A model generated the notes under the pieces. The model was not told the DNA's origin and ran no database searches. It saw only the letters and a list, made by a program, of their open reading frames with translations. 64,000 nucleotides of DNA. It comes from Gordonia soli NBRC 108243 (lineage in GTDB: Bacteria > Actinomycetota > Actinomycetes > Mycobacteriales > Mycobacteriaceae). Positions 17,090 to 25,534 of this stretch are shown piece by piece. The position numbers and the translations under genes were made by a program. The DNA lies in assembly GCF_000334455.1 (NCBI RefSeq), contig NZ_BANX01000003.1:1-64000 (forward strand), written 5' to 3'. Position 1 is the stretch's first letter. Every line of letters begins with the position of its first letter.

Positions 17090-17779
17090 ATGCACATCCT
17101 GGTGGCCGACGACGACCCCGTCGTCGCCGACGTCGTCCGGCGATACCTACAGCGTGACGGCATGGACGTCGTCGTCGTGGCATCCGGCGCGGAGGCGCTG
17201 GCCGAGATCGAGCGCTCTCCCATCGACCTGGCAGTCCTCGACGTGATGATGCCCGAGGGCGACGGGATCGAGGTCTGCCGCACCATCCGCGCGAGCGATC
17301 ACCCCGACCTGCCGGTCATCATGCTGACAGCGCTCGGTGACGCCGACGACCGTGTGCTGGGTCTGGAGACCGGTGCGGACGATTACCTGGCGAAGCCGTT
17401 CAGCCCCCGTGAGTTGAGCCTGCGAGTCCAGTCCGTGTTGCGTAGGGCCGGAACACATGTCGGCAACGGGGTGGACACGGTCACCGACGGCGACGTCCAT
17501 GTCGACGTGCCGGCGCGGGAACTCTGGGTGGGCTCGCAGTCGGTGTCGACCACCAAACGCGAGTTCGATCTCGTCACCTTCTTCCTCGCGCATCCCGACG
17601 TCGTCTTCTCCCGCGACGAACTTCTCGAGAAGGTGTGGGGTTGGACAGTCGGCGACCTGTCGACCGTGACCGTCCACGTCAAGCGGCTGCGCGCAAAGCT
17701 CGGCGACGCCTCGCAGATCGACACGGTGTGGGGGCAGGGGTACCGCTGGACGAGCACGGCCGGGGCGACCGATGCCTGA
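17090..17779 (+). CDS. OmpR-family response regulator
   Basis: A 229-residue two-domain regulator. The receiver domain has the acidic pocket DDD (7-9), phospho-acceptor Asp at about 51 (LAVLDVMMPEGDG), Thr at about 80 and Lys at about 102 (LAKPFSP). The C-terminal winged helix ends VTVHVKRLRAKLGD...VWGQGYRW. ATG 17090 lies 19 nt after the membrane-protein stop, with GGGAA upstream. Its stop overlaps the kinase start by 8 nt. It probably reports envelope status to the adjacent glycosylation cluster. Confidence 0.92.
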   Translation: MHILVADDDPVVADVVRRYLQRDGMDVVVVASGAEALAEIERSPIDLAVLDVMMPEGDGIEVCRTIRASDHPDLPVIMLTALGDADDRVLGLETGADDYLAKPFSPRELSLRVQSVLRRAGTHVGNGVDTVTDGDVHVDVPARELWVGSQSVSTTKREFDLVTFFLAHPDVVFSRDELLEKVWGWTVGDLSTVTVHVKRLRAKLGDASQIDTVWGQGYRWTSTAGATDA

Positions 17780-18800
17780 GAACCTCCGGATGCTGCTCCT
17801 CGCGATCGCGTGGACCGCCCCCGTGGTGTTGATCGGTGCGGGAATAGTGGTGTGGGCCCGCCGCATGCCGCTGGTCATCAGCATGGTCGCCATGGTGCTG
17901 ATCCCGTTGGCCGCCACCTTCGTCGGCGTCTTCGGCGTCAGCGGCCTGATGTTCACCGAAGACCTGTGGAACACCGTTGCCGTGCTCGCCGCGGTGTCGC
18001 TGGTGACCATCCCCGGGGCGCTATGGCTCGGACGGTTCCAGGCGCGACGCACAGTGTGGGAGCGCAAGATGCGCGAACAGGAACGCGCCGCGGAGCGTTC
18101 CCGCCGCGAACTGATCGCCTGGGTCAGCCACGACCTGCGCACCCCGCTCGCCGACATCAAGGCCCTCGCCGAGGCGCTCGCCGACCGTGTGGTCACCGAG
18201 CGGACCGAGGTCGCCGAGTTCGCCGATCAGATCGACCGCAACGCGATTCGGCTGTCGCAGATGGTCGACGACCTCTTCGAGATGGCCCGCATCAACGCCG
18301 GGGCTCTCACGCTGGACCTCGAGGCCATCGATCTCCGTGAGGTCGCCGACGAGGTCGTATCCGCGAACGCCGGCGCCGCCGCACGGGCCGACGTCTCGCT
18401 CACCGTCTGCCCACTCCCCGATCCGCTGATGGTGGAGGGCAGTTCGTCGGCCCTGTCCCGAGTACTGACCAACCTCGTCGTGAACGCCATCGCGCACACC
18501 CCGCCCGGTGGTGAGGTCACCGTGACGCTGAACTGTTCCGACCGTCGCGCACAGGTGAGCGTCGCCGACACCGGTGTGGGGATCGCCGACTCCGACCTAC
18601 CGCGGATCTTCGAGATCTCTTACCGCGGCACCGCTTCGCGCACACCCGTCAACGCGGCGGGGATGCCGGTCGGATCAGGAATGGGGCTCGCCATCGCGCG
18701 CGGGCTCGTCGACGCACACGCCGGAGCCATCGCGGCACGAAACAACGTCGACGGCGGTACCCGGTTCGACGTGACCATCCCGTTGATCACCCCGGCCTGA
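17772..18800 (+). CDS. Sensor histidine kinase
   Basis: The 342-residue kinase has three short TM helices at its N-terminus (about 8-28, 33-55, 66-86) and almost no sensor loop, so it may sense membrane state or a partner protein. A basic linker leads to the H-box ELIAWVSHDLRTPLADIK with His at about 120. N-box LTNLVVNAIAHTPPGG, G1 VADTGVGIADSDL and G2 GSGMGLAIARGLV follow, so it should be active. It overlaps the response regulator by 8 nt and is convergent with the epimerase gene across 22 bp. Confidence 0.92.
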   Translation: MPENLRMLLLAIAWTAPVVLIGAGIVVWARRMPLVISMVAMVLIPLAATFVGVFGVSGLMFTEDLWNTVAVLAAVSLVTIPGALWLGRFQARRTVWERKMREQERAAERSRRELIAWVSHDLRTPLADIKALAEALADRVVTERTEVAEFADQIDRNAIRLSQMVDDLFEMARINAGALTLDLEAIDLREVADEVVSANAGAAARADVSLTVCPLPDPLMVEGSSSALSRVLTNLVVNAIAHTPPGGEVTVTLNCSDRRAQVSVADTGVGIADSDLPRIFEISYRGTASRTPVNAAGMPVGSGMGLAIARGLVDAHAGAIAARNNVDGGTRFDVTIPLITPA

Positions 18801-18822
18801 CGCAACACAGTCGACTGGTCGG

Positions 18823-19881
18823 TCAGCGATAGGCCCGTTCGACCGATTCGCGCAACGGCTCACCGGCGAACCGGGCGATCCCGACCTCGGGCATCGTCGA
18901 GGCACGGAACCCCAGCTCGGCTTCGGCCGCAGCGGGATCCGCGACGACGTGACGCACATCGGACACCCGGTGTTCGCCGGTGACGATCGGCGGTGGCCCA
19001 CCTGCTGCCTCGGCAAGGATCGTCGCGACCTCGCCGATCGCGATCGGTCGACCCGAGCAGATGTTGAACGCACGAAACGACTCCAGTGACCGATCTTCGA
19101 TCGCGGCGAGGTTCGCCCTGGCCACATCGTCGACGTGCACGAAGTCCCGCATCTGTCGTCCGTCCTCGAACACCTTCGGTGCACGGCCGGAAGCCAGTTG
19201 GGAGCGGAAGATCGAGGCCACCCCGGCATATGGTGTGTCGCGCGGCATCCCCGGCCCGTACACGTTGTGGTAGCGCAACGCGGTCACCGAGCCGCCGGTC
19301 GCCAGCGCCCAGGCACGGGCGTAGTACTCCTGGGCCGCCTTGCTCGCCGCGTAACTGCTCTGCGGCGCGATCGGCGCCTCCTCACCGGTGAGTGCCCAGT
19401 GCAGACGTTCGCCCGACGGGAGTCGATGGTCGAACAATCCGGCCGCCAGATCCTCGCGACGACGCTGGGGGACGACGTCGGGGCGGTGGCCGTCGGCGGT
19501 CCGGTGAGACCCCATCCCGTACACGACCATCGACGACGCCAGGACCAGCCGGTCGCATCCCGCCCGGTACATCGACGCCAATAGTTCCGCTGTCGCCAGG
19601 TCGTTCTCCCGCGCGAAGCGGGGTGCGTCGGACGCATCGACACCCGCGCCGACCATCGCCGCCTGATGGCACACCACGTCGACACCGTCGAGCATCGCGC
19701 TCATGGTGTCCGAGTCGGCGACGTCGGCCTGATGCACACCGGGTGGGTGCTGAGCGTGTTCGCCGTGCGCCGCCGCCAACATCGAATCGATGCCGATCAC
19801 GTCGAAGCCCGCGTCGCGCAACTGGGCGAGGATGCGGCCGCCGATGAATCCCGCGGCGCCGGTGACGAGTACGCGGGTCAT
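18823..19881 (-). CDS. NAD-dependent epimerase/dehydratase (GalE3-like)
   Basis: Extended short-chain dehydrogenase acting on a nucleotide sugar. The 352-residue protein has the Rossmann motif GAAGFIGG (8-15), Asp of IGIDSM, the catalytic SS-M-VYG region (about 116-122) and YAASK with Tyr 177 and Lys 181. The substrate could be UDP-glucose/galactose or a related sugar; the GalE3 label rests on recalled mycobacterial synteny (Rv0536 after Rv0535). ATG 19881 overlaps the stop of the MTA phosphorylase gene as ATGA. It may supply the sugar used by the neighbouring glycosyltransferases. Confidence 0.85.
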   Translation of the reverse strand: MTRVLVTGAAGFIGGRILAQLRDAGFDVIGIDSMLAAAHGEHAQHPPGVHQADVADSDTMSAMLDGVDVVCHQAAMVGAGVDASDAPRFARENDLATAELLASMYRAGCDRLVLASSMVVYGMGSHRTADGHRPDVVPQRRREDLAAGLFDHRLPSGERLHWALTGEEAPIAPQSSYAASKAAQEYYARAWALATGGSVTALRYHNVYGPGMPRDTPYAGVASIFRSQLASGRAPKVFEDGRQMRDFVHVDDVARANLAAIEDRSLESFRAFNICSGRPIAIGEVATILAEAAGGPPPIVTGEHRVSDVRHVVADPAAAEAELGFRASTMPEVGIARFAGEPLRESVERAYR

Positions 19882-20747
19882 CGGGGTACCGCTCCCCCGG
19901 CCGCGACGATCCGGTCGGGATCGTGGTCGGCCGCAGCGCAATCGCAGTCCCCGCCGGGGTCGAGGTTCGCGACGGCGTCCCGGAGTCGGTCCGCGAAGAT
20001 CGGGAGGCCACGTCGGAACTCTGCGAAGACCTCCTCGGCCGTCACACCGCCACCGGCGTCGACCCCGGCATCGAGGTCGGTGACGAGACAGGTCGTCGCG
20101 TAACAGAGCCGGAGTTCGCGGGCGAGGACCGCCTCGGGATGTCCGGTCATGTTCACCAGCGACCAGCCCTGTCCGGCGTACCACCGACTCTCGGCACGGG
20201 TCGAGAACCGAGGTCCCTCGATCACCACCATCGTGCCGCCGTCGACGATCCCGTCCGACGCGAGCACTGCTCGTAGGTCGGGACAGTACGGATCGGCGAA
20301 CGACACGTGGACCGGGCCGTCGGGCGAGGGGAAGCCGGATCGGTCGAAGAATGTCTGTGGTCGCCCGTGCGTCCGATCGACGAGTTGATCGGGGACGACG
20401 ATCGTGCCGGCGGGCAATCGCGGTGTCAGGCTGCCGACCGCACACGCACCGAGTACCCGCCGCGCGCCCGACGCCCGCAGAGCCCACATGTTCGCCCGGT
20501 AGGGCACCTCGTGGGGCAGGTATTCGTGGCCGCGACCGTGCCGCGGCACGAACACCACTCGCCGTCCCGCGATCACTCCACTGGTCAGCGGCGCCGATGG
20601 ACGTCCGAACGGCGTGTCGACGTCCAGTTCGGTCGTGGCTGCGGCGTCGTCGAAGAAGGAATAGAGTCCCGTGCCGCCGATGATGCCGATCGCCGGGCCG
20701 TGTTCCGGTGCGCGGTCACCGTCCAAGGCGGTGTCAGTTGTGGTCAT
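19878..20747 (-). CDS. S-methyl-5'-thioadenosine phosphorylase / purine nucleoside phosphorylase
   Basis: Phosphorolytic cleavage of methylthioadenosine or a purine nucleoside in purine and methionine salvage. The 289-residue PNP/MTAP-family protein has IGIIGGTGLYSF, the phosphate-binding PRHGRGHEYLPHEVPYRANMWAL, VVIEGPRFSTRAES and the base-binding NMTGHPEAVLAREL. An insert near the C-terminus has CDCAAADHD. The start is ATG 20747 behind GAGGG, with GTG 20750 directly before it. The start of the next gene overlaps it. It is divergent from the copper ATPase. Confidence 0.88.
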   Translation of the reverse strand: MTTTDTALDGDRAPEHGPAIGIIGGTGLYSFFDDAAATTELDVDTPFGRPSAPLTSGVIAGRRVVFVPRHGRGHEYLPHEVPYRANMWALRASGARRVLGACAVGSLTPRLPAGTIVVPDQLVDRTHGRPQTFFDRSGFPSPDGPVHVSFADPYCPDLRAVLASDGIVDGGTMVVIEGPRFSTRAESRWYAGQGWSLVNMTGHPEAVLARELRLCYATTCLVTDLDAGVDAGGGVTAEEVFAEFRRGLPIFADRLRDAVANLDPGGDCDCAAADHDPDRIVAAGGAVPR

Positions 20748-20846
20748 CACCCTCGATACTGCGCGCGAGGTTCGGCGTCGTCAGCCGCATCGTGCAAAGG
20801 GTCACCCTTTCGTCATCATCGGGCGACCGGCACACTCGTCGTCTCG

Positions 20847-20873
20847 ATACCCCCTAGGGGTATAGTCGCTCGC
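20847..20873 (+). promoter_or_regulatory. CsoR-type copper operator overlapping a leaderless promoter
   Basis: The palindrome ATACCCCCTAGGGGTAT (20847-20863; 7-bp arms around CTA) has the G/C-rich form of CsoR/RicR copper-repressor sites. It overlaps the -10 element TATAGT (20861-20866), which is 7 nt from the ATG at 20874. Repressor bound here would block polymerase directly; copper would release it. Confidence 0.8.
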
Positions 20874-22949
20874 ATGGAGACCACCCACATGCATCACCAC
20901 GACGCGGATCACGGCGAACACGCGGACGACTCACACGCGGGTCGCGAAGCACACGCAGGTCACGGTGGCCACGGGGGGCATGGCGGACACGGCGACCACG
21001 TCGCCCAGTTCCGCCGACTCTTCTGGATCATGCTGGTACTCGCGATCCCGGTCGTCGGGTTCAGCTCGATGTTCGCGATGCTGGTCGGCTACGAACTCCC
21101 CGACCACGGGTGGACCACCTGGATCTCACCCGCGGTCGGCACCGTCGTCTACGTCTGGGGCGGACGCCCCTTCCTGACCGGTGCGCTCTCCGAACTCCGT
21201 GCACGCGCGCCCGGCATGATGCTCCTCATCGCCCTCGCGATCACCGTCGCCTTCGTCGCCTCGTGGGGGGCCACCCTCGGCATCCGCGACCACGAGCTCG
21301 ACTTCTGGTGGGAACTGGCGCTTCTGGTGGTCATCATGCTGCTCGGACATTGGATCGAGATGCGGTCCCTGGCACGCACGACCTCGGCGCTGGACTCGCT
21401 GGCGGCGCTCCTGCCGGACCAGGCCGAGAAGGTGGTCGGCGATGAGATCGTCGCCGTCGCACCCGCAGATCTGGCCGTCGGTGACGTCGTGGTCGTCCGG
21501 CCCGGCGGCTCGGTGCCCGCCGACGGTCGCGTCGTCGAGGGATCGGCCGACGTCGACGAGTCGATGGTGACCGGCGAATCCCGTTCGGTGCGTCGAGGTG
21601 TCGGCGATCAGGTGGTCGCCGGCACGGTGGCCACCGACTCCGGGCTGCGCGTCGAGGTGACCGCCATCGGCGACGACACGACTCTCGCGGGCATCTCGCG
21701 GTTGGTCGCCGACGCCCAGGCATCGTCGTCACGCGCACAACGCCTCGCCGACACCGCGGCGGGCTGGCTGTTCTGGTTCGCACTCGGCGCCGCGGTGATC
21801 ACCGCGGTGGTGTGGTCGGCGATCGGCATGCCCGACGAAGCAGTGGTCCGCACCATCACCGTCCTGGTGATCGCGTGCCCGCACGCATTGGGTCTGGCCA
21901 TCCCTCTCGTCGTCGCCATCGCGACCGAGCGCGCGGCCCGCGGCGGCGTGCTGATCACCGACCGACTCGCGCTGGAGGCGATGCGGACCGTGGACACGGT
22001 GCTGTTCGACAAGACCGGCACGCTGACGACGGGCACGCCGACCGTCACCTCGGTCGCCACCGCCGACGGCGTCGACGAGACCACCGTCCTCCGCTTGGCT
22101 GCGAGTGCCGAGAGCGACTCCGAGCACCCGCTGGCCAGGGCCGTCGTCGCGGCGGCGACCGACCGCGGCATCGAAGTGCCTCGTGCCCAGGACTTCTCGC
22201 CGAGTCCGGCGGTCGGGGTGACCGCGACGGTCGAGGGCGTGACGGTGTCGGTCGGCGGACCCCGCGTGCTGGCCGACGGACTGACCGAACTGGCGGCGGT
22301 CGAGGACTGGCGCGCCGACGGCGCGATCATCGTGCATGTCGTTCGCGACGGAGTGGTCATCGGCGCACTCGGTCTCGCCGACGCGGTGCGTCCCGAATCC
22401 CAGGCGGCGGTCGATGCCCTGCACCAGCGCGGCATTCAGGTCGTGATGATCACCGGTGACGCGCAGGCGGTGGCCGACAAGGTCGGAGCGGAGGTCGGGG
22501 TCGACCGGATCTTCGCCGGCGTCCGTCCCGAGGACAAGTCGGCGACCGTCGAGGGTCTGCAACGTGAGGGTCGGCGGGTGGCCATGGTGGGTGACGGTGT
22601 CAACGACGCTCCCGCCCTCGCCGCCGCCGACGTCGGCATCGCGATCGGCGCGGGCACCGACGTCGCGATCGCCTCGGCCGGAGTGGTGTTGGCGAGTTCC
22701 GATCCCCGGTCGGTGCTGTCGATCATCGAGCTGTCCCGAGCCACCTACCGCAAGATGAAGCAGAACCTCTGGTGGGCAGCCGGATACAACCTCATCTCGG
22801 TACCGCTCGCCGCCGGGGTGCTCGCCCCGGTCGGTTTCGTGCTGCCGATGAGCGTCGGCGCGATCCTGATGTCGGCGTCGACCGTCGTGGTGGCCCTCAA
22901 CGCACAGCTGCTGCGCCGGCTCGACCTGCGCCCCGGCGCGAATCCGTAA
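20874..22949 (+). CDS. copB: Copper-exporting P1B-type ATPase, CPH subgroup
   Basis: The 691-residue heavy-metal ATPase begins with a His-rich cytoplasmic tail (HHHDADHGEH... GGHGGHGGHGDH) in place of a CxxC domain. The membrane metal site is CPHALG (335-337), the mark of the P1B-3 CopB group, which exports Cu(II) or Cu(I). Actuator VTGES, phosphorylation DKTGT (Asp about 379), HP motif SEHPLA and GDGVNDAPALAAADVGIAIG are all present, so it should be active. The CsoR-type operator at its promoter supports copper. No chaperone or csoR gene is adjacent, so the regulator acts from elsewhere. Confidence 0.92.
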   Translation: METTHMHHHDADHGEHADDSHAGREAHAGHGGHGGHGGHGDHVAQFRRLFWIMLVLAIPVVGFSSMFAMLVGYELPDHGWTTWISPAVGTVVYVWGGRPFLTGALSELRARAPGMMLLIALAITVAFVASWGATLGIRDHELDFWWELALLVVIMLLGHWIEMRSLARTTSALDSLAALLPDQAEKVVGDEIVAVAPADLAVGDVVVVRPGGSVPADGRVVEGSADVDESMVTGESRSVRRGVGDQVVAGTVATDSGLRVEVTAIGDDTTLAGISRLVADAQASSSRAQRLADTAAGWLFWFALGAAVITAVVWSAIGMPDEAVVRTITVLVIACPHALGLAIPLVVAIATERAARGGVLITDRLALEAMRTVDTVLFDKTGTLTTGTPTVTSVATADGVDETTVLRLAASAESDSEHPLARAVVAAATDRGIEVPRAQDFSPSPAVGVTATVEGVTVSVGGPRVLADGLTELAAVEDWRADGAIIVHVVRDGVVIGALGLADAVRPESQAAVDALHQRGIQVVMITGDAQAVADKVGAEVGVDRIFAGVRPEDKSATVEGLQREGRRVAMVGDGVNDAPALAAADVGIAIGAGTDVAIASAGVVLASSDPRSVLSIIELSRATYRKMKQNLWWAAGYNLISVPLAAGVLAPVGFVLPMSVGAILMSASTVVVALNAQLLRRLDLRPGANP

Positions 22950-23037
22950 AGGACTCGTACTCGGTAGTTTTCGGCAACCAGGATTGTCGGTGGTCGGCGG
23001 TAGCGTTCGGGTTGATCCTGAGTCTCGTGGGGTCGTC

Positions 23038-24390
23038 ATGTCCGCTGTCGTTTCACCGCCTGGGCTCGCGCCTGTTGCTGCTGTCTCCGTTGCGGTGTCA
23101 CCGTCATCTGATGCCCCGTTGTTCGATGGCGCGGTGGTGGCGGAGTTGTCGGATGGTGAGTTGTGTACGCGGGTGGTCGGGTACGCGGGTCAGATGGCGG
23201 CGTTGACGGCCCGGTTTCTGGAGTTGCTGGCCGAGTTCGATCGGCGTCGCGCCTGGAGTGGGGAGGGGATCGTCTCGTGTGCGCAGTGGTTGTCGTGGCG
23301 GGTCGGGCTCTCCCTACGCACCGCCCACGACCACGTTCGGGTCGCACACGCACTCTCCGAGCTCCCGATGATCGCAGCAGCGTTCGCGGCTGGGCGACTC
23401 ACATATTCGAAGGTGCGGGCATTGATCCGGGTCGCGACGCCCGAGCGGGACGCCGAACTGCTCAACCTCGCCATGAACGCGACAGCAGCACAGGTGGAAC
23501 GGCGGTGGAGGTGGAACGACGACGGCACGTTGTCGGTGACGCTGCGACTCAGCCCTCTCGACGGGGCCCGGTTCTTGGCCGGCGCGGTACGGGCAGAGTA
23601 CGAACGCACCCGCGTCGACGGCGACCCCGACGTTCCGCCGAACGCCCCATCACACGACGAACCCTGTCCGCCGCAGCGGCGTGACCTGTGGCGACACGTG
23701 CCGGCCGAGATCGCCCCGGCGGTCATCGCGATGGCCGACACCATCCACGACCTCGTCGACATCCCCGAGACCGCACCCGGTGCGGAAATCCTCATCCACA
23801 CCCACGACGATGTAGTCGCTGGTGTTGCGCCAGTCGTCGATGCGTATCTCGATGACGGACCGGCGATGGCCGATGCCGAGCTCGATGAAGCACGGTGTGG
23901 AGCGGCGGTGCGCGACATCCGATCACGGCGCGACGGTGCGATCCTGTGGTGGGGGCGTAAACGTCGGGTACCCAATGCTGCCCTGGTCAGGATCATCACC
24001 CAGCGTGATCGGGGATGTCGCCATCCCGGCTGCGGACGCACCCGCTACCTACACATCCACCACGTGCGAGCGTGGTCGGCCGGTGGCCGCACCGACCCCG
24101 ACAACCTGATCCTGCTGTGCAGCACCCACCACCGGGCGCTGCATCGCGGCGAATTCTCGATCACCGCACTCGCACTGCAACAGTTCAGCTTCCACCGCCC
24201 CGACGGCACCCTCATCGACACCGCACCACCAGTGACCGCACCCACCAGCTGGACACCCGACCCCACCATCTCGGCCACCGCCACCACCCCCACCGCCGGC
24301 GGACGCCTCGACCTCGGCTACACCACCGAAGTCCTCACCGCGATCTGCGCCTGGAAAGCGCAGCACTCGAGCATGGTGCAGGCCGCCTGA
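23038..24390 (+). CDS. DUF222 / HNH endonuclease domain protein (13E12 repeat family)
   Basis: The 450-residue protein has a helical DUF222 domain (about 40-300) and a C-terminal HNH nuclease motif, RDRGCRHPGCGRTRYLHIHHVRAWSAGG ending in LLCSTHHRALH. These proteins are abundant, repeated and often mobile in Mycobacteriales; their target is unknown. ATG 23038 follows GGGG; an upstream in-frame TTG at 22984 is less likely. TAGCGT at 23001-23006 may be the -10. Its stop is followed after 1 nt by the 21-bp repeat that bounds the next insert, which suggests this gene's 3' end is an insertion target. Confidence 0.85.
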   Translation: MSAVVSPPGLAPVAAVSVAVSPSSDAPLFDGAVVAELSDGELCTRVVGYAGQMAALTARFLELLAEFDRRRAWSGEGIVSCAQWLSWRVGLSLRTAHDHVRVAHALSELPMIAAAFAAGRLTYSKVRALIRVATPERDAELLNLAMNATAAQVERRWRWNDDGTLSVTLRLSPLDGARFLAGAVRAEYERTRVDGDPDVPPNAPSHDEPCPPQRRDLWRHVPAEIAPAVIAMADTIHDLVDIPETAPGAEILIHTHDDVVAGVAPVVDAYLDDGPAMADAELDEARCGAAVRDIRSRRDGAILWWGRKRRVPNAALVRIITQRDRGCRHPGCGRTRYLHIHHVRAWSAGGRTDPDNLILLCSTHHRALHRGEFSITALALQQFSFHRPDGTLIDTAPPVTAPTSWTPDPTISATATTPTAGGRLDLGYTTEVLTAICAWKAQHSSMVQAA

Positions 24391-24391
24391 A

Positions 24392-24412
24392 GAACGTTCC
24401 GCGGAACGCCGA
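24392..24412. repeat. 21-bp direct repeat, left copy
   Basis: Identical to 25063-25083. It contains the palindrome CGTTCCGCGGAACG and ends in CCGA. It begins 2 nt after the HNH gene stop. Together the copies bound a 650-bp insert; a further GTTCCGG motif lies just inside. Confidence 0.85.
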
Positions 24413-24445
24413 AAACGTTCCGGCATGAGTGGCACGTGATGACGA

Positions 24446-25036
24446 TCACCGTTCAGGATCCTTGGCTTCAGTGCCCACAAAGTACTTGAAAGGCATGTCG
24501 TCGCGATGCCGTCGAAGCCAATTGTCGGGCGATCCCCAAGTGGAAGCGAAGTAGAGCGCCAACAGGAGTCCGGCATAGACGAGACCCAGGACGAGATATC
24601 CAAATCCCGAGCCAATTTCGCCGCTAACCCATTTCCCAACAGCGTTGCCAAAACCCACGAGGATGCCGAGCACGCATAAAGCCGCACCTCCGACGGAGGC
24701 GTACTCCTTGACTGACTGACGAATCGCCCCCCGGCCTCGGAGTTGCTGCTGGATCGGAGCCTCCTCGGCACTGACATCTTCGTGCGGTACGTCCTGGGCC
24801 GACTGTTCAGACGACAGGGAGGCGCCCACTGGCGTTGTCAGCTGACGAAGCCGGATCTCGATCTGAATCCAGAGTTCCGTTCTCACTTCCGAGTCGTCAG
24901 GCAGGTCCTTCCAGATCTCCACGTAGGTCTTAAGGGCGTCGTGCGGTCGCTGGCGATTGTTCCAAATGACCGCGACGGCCGCGACGATCGCAGCGAGGAT
25001 GTAACCGCCAGCCGTGACCCACGGGTTCGTTTGCAT
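24446..25036 (-). CDS. Hypothetical membrane protein on a repeat-bounded insert
   Basis: Not recognised. The 196-residue protein has an N-terminal TM (about 9-25), a charged cytoplasmic stretch (about 26-105) and two TM segments (about 113-133 and 143-165), then a short basic tail. Base composition and codon use are less GC-rich than both neighbours (for example AAA, TTT and AAG runs), which suggests recent acquisition. It is the only gene between the 21-bp direct repeats. No transposase or integrase accompanies it. Confidence 0.65.
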   Translation of the reverse strand: MQTNPWVTAGGYILAAIVAAVAVIWNNRQRPHDALKTYVEIWKDLPDDSEVRTELWIQIEIRLRQLTTPVGASLSSEQSAQDVPHEDVSAEEAPIQQQLRGRGAIRQSVKEYASVGGAALCVLGILVGFGNAVGKWVSGEIGSGFGYLVLGLVYAGLLLALYFASTWGSPDNWLRRHRDDMPFKYFVGTEAKDPER

Positions 25037-25062
25037 GGCAAGCAGTTTGTCATGTTCCGCTG

Positions 25063-25083
25063 GAACGTTCCGCGGAACGCCGA
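25063..25083. repeat. 21-bp direct repeat, right copy
   Basis: Exact copy of 24392-24412, lying 4 bp before the HxlR gene stop. Just inside it lies GTTCCGCTGGAAC, another near-palindrome of the same type. Confidence 0.85.
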
Positions 25084-25087
25084 CCGC

Positions 25088-25447
25088 TCAGTGCGGGACG
25101 TACGCCTCCCGGCCGTGAACTTCGGTGATGTGGTCGATGTATCGGGTTCCCCAGGCGCCCAGCGGTTCCAGGGCGGCGTACAGCTCGCGGCCGTTCGGGC
25201 TCAGCGAGTACTCGACCCGCGGCGGCACCTCGGGATAGATCTCGCGATGCACCACACCGTCGGCCTCGAGTTCGCGCAGCGACTGGATGAGCATCTTCTC
25301 GGTGATGCCCGGCACGAGCCGCTTCAGCTCGCCGTAGCGCTGGGTCCCGGTCGAGAGAGCCCAGAGAATGCCCGGCTTCCACTTGCTGCCGATGACGTCG
25401 GCGGCTGCGTCCAGGCCGCAGGTGTACGGGGGAAGTCGTCGTGCCAT
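25088..25447 (-). CDS. HxlR-family transcriptional regulator
   Basis: The 119-residue winged-helix protein has the HxlR hallmarks: an N-terminal Cys (PPYTCGLDAAADVIGSKWKPGILWAL) that often senses thiol or aldehyde stress, then LKRLVPGITEKMLIQSLRELEADGVVHREIYPEVPPRVEYSLSPNG. The ATG at 25447 is chosen because TACTGT (25455-25460 on the minus strand) is 7 nt away, a leaderless start. It is divergent from the imine-reductase-like gene, its likely target. Confidence 0.9.
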   Translation of the reverse strand: MARRLPPYTCGLDAAADVIGSKWKPGILWALSTGTQRYGELKRLVPGITEKMLIQSLRELEADGVVHREIYPEVPPRVEYSLSPNGRELYAALEPLGAWGTRYIDHITEVHGREAYVPH

Positions 25448-25534
25448 GACGTCGACAGTAGCTCGCATCGTGCGGAGTTACTGAGAAAAAAGTCGGTACT
25501 TACCGTTTCGCGATCCAGGGAGCATGGTGAGGAC
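25448..25534. promoter_or_regulatory. Divergent HxlR/reductase promoter region
   Basis: On the minus strand TACTGT (25455-25460) serves hxlR. On the plus strand TTACTG (25478-25483), a 17-bp spacer and TACCGT (25501-25506) form a promoter for the reductase gene. The TACTTACC stretch (25497-25504) inside it resembles half of an HxlR operator. Confidence 0.5.

Noticed and set aside
23001-23040. Leaderless start for the HNH gene
   Set aside because: TAGCGT is present, but the base 7 nt downstream is not an in-frame start codon. A short leader ending at ATG 23038 is more likely.
24392-24425. SOS (LexA) box near the HNH gene
   Set aside because: GAACGTTC occurs, but actinobacterial LexA sites need a 4-bp spacer between the half-sites (CGAAC-N4-GTTCG). 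The motif here is better explained as part of the direct repeat.
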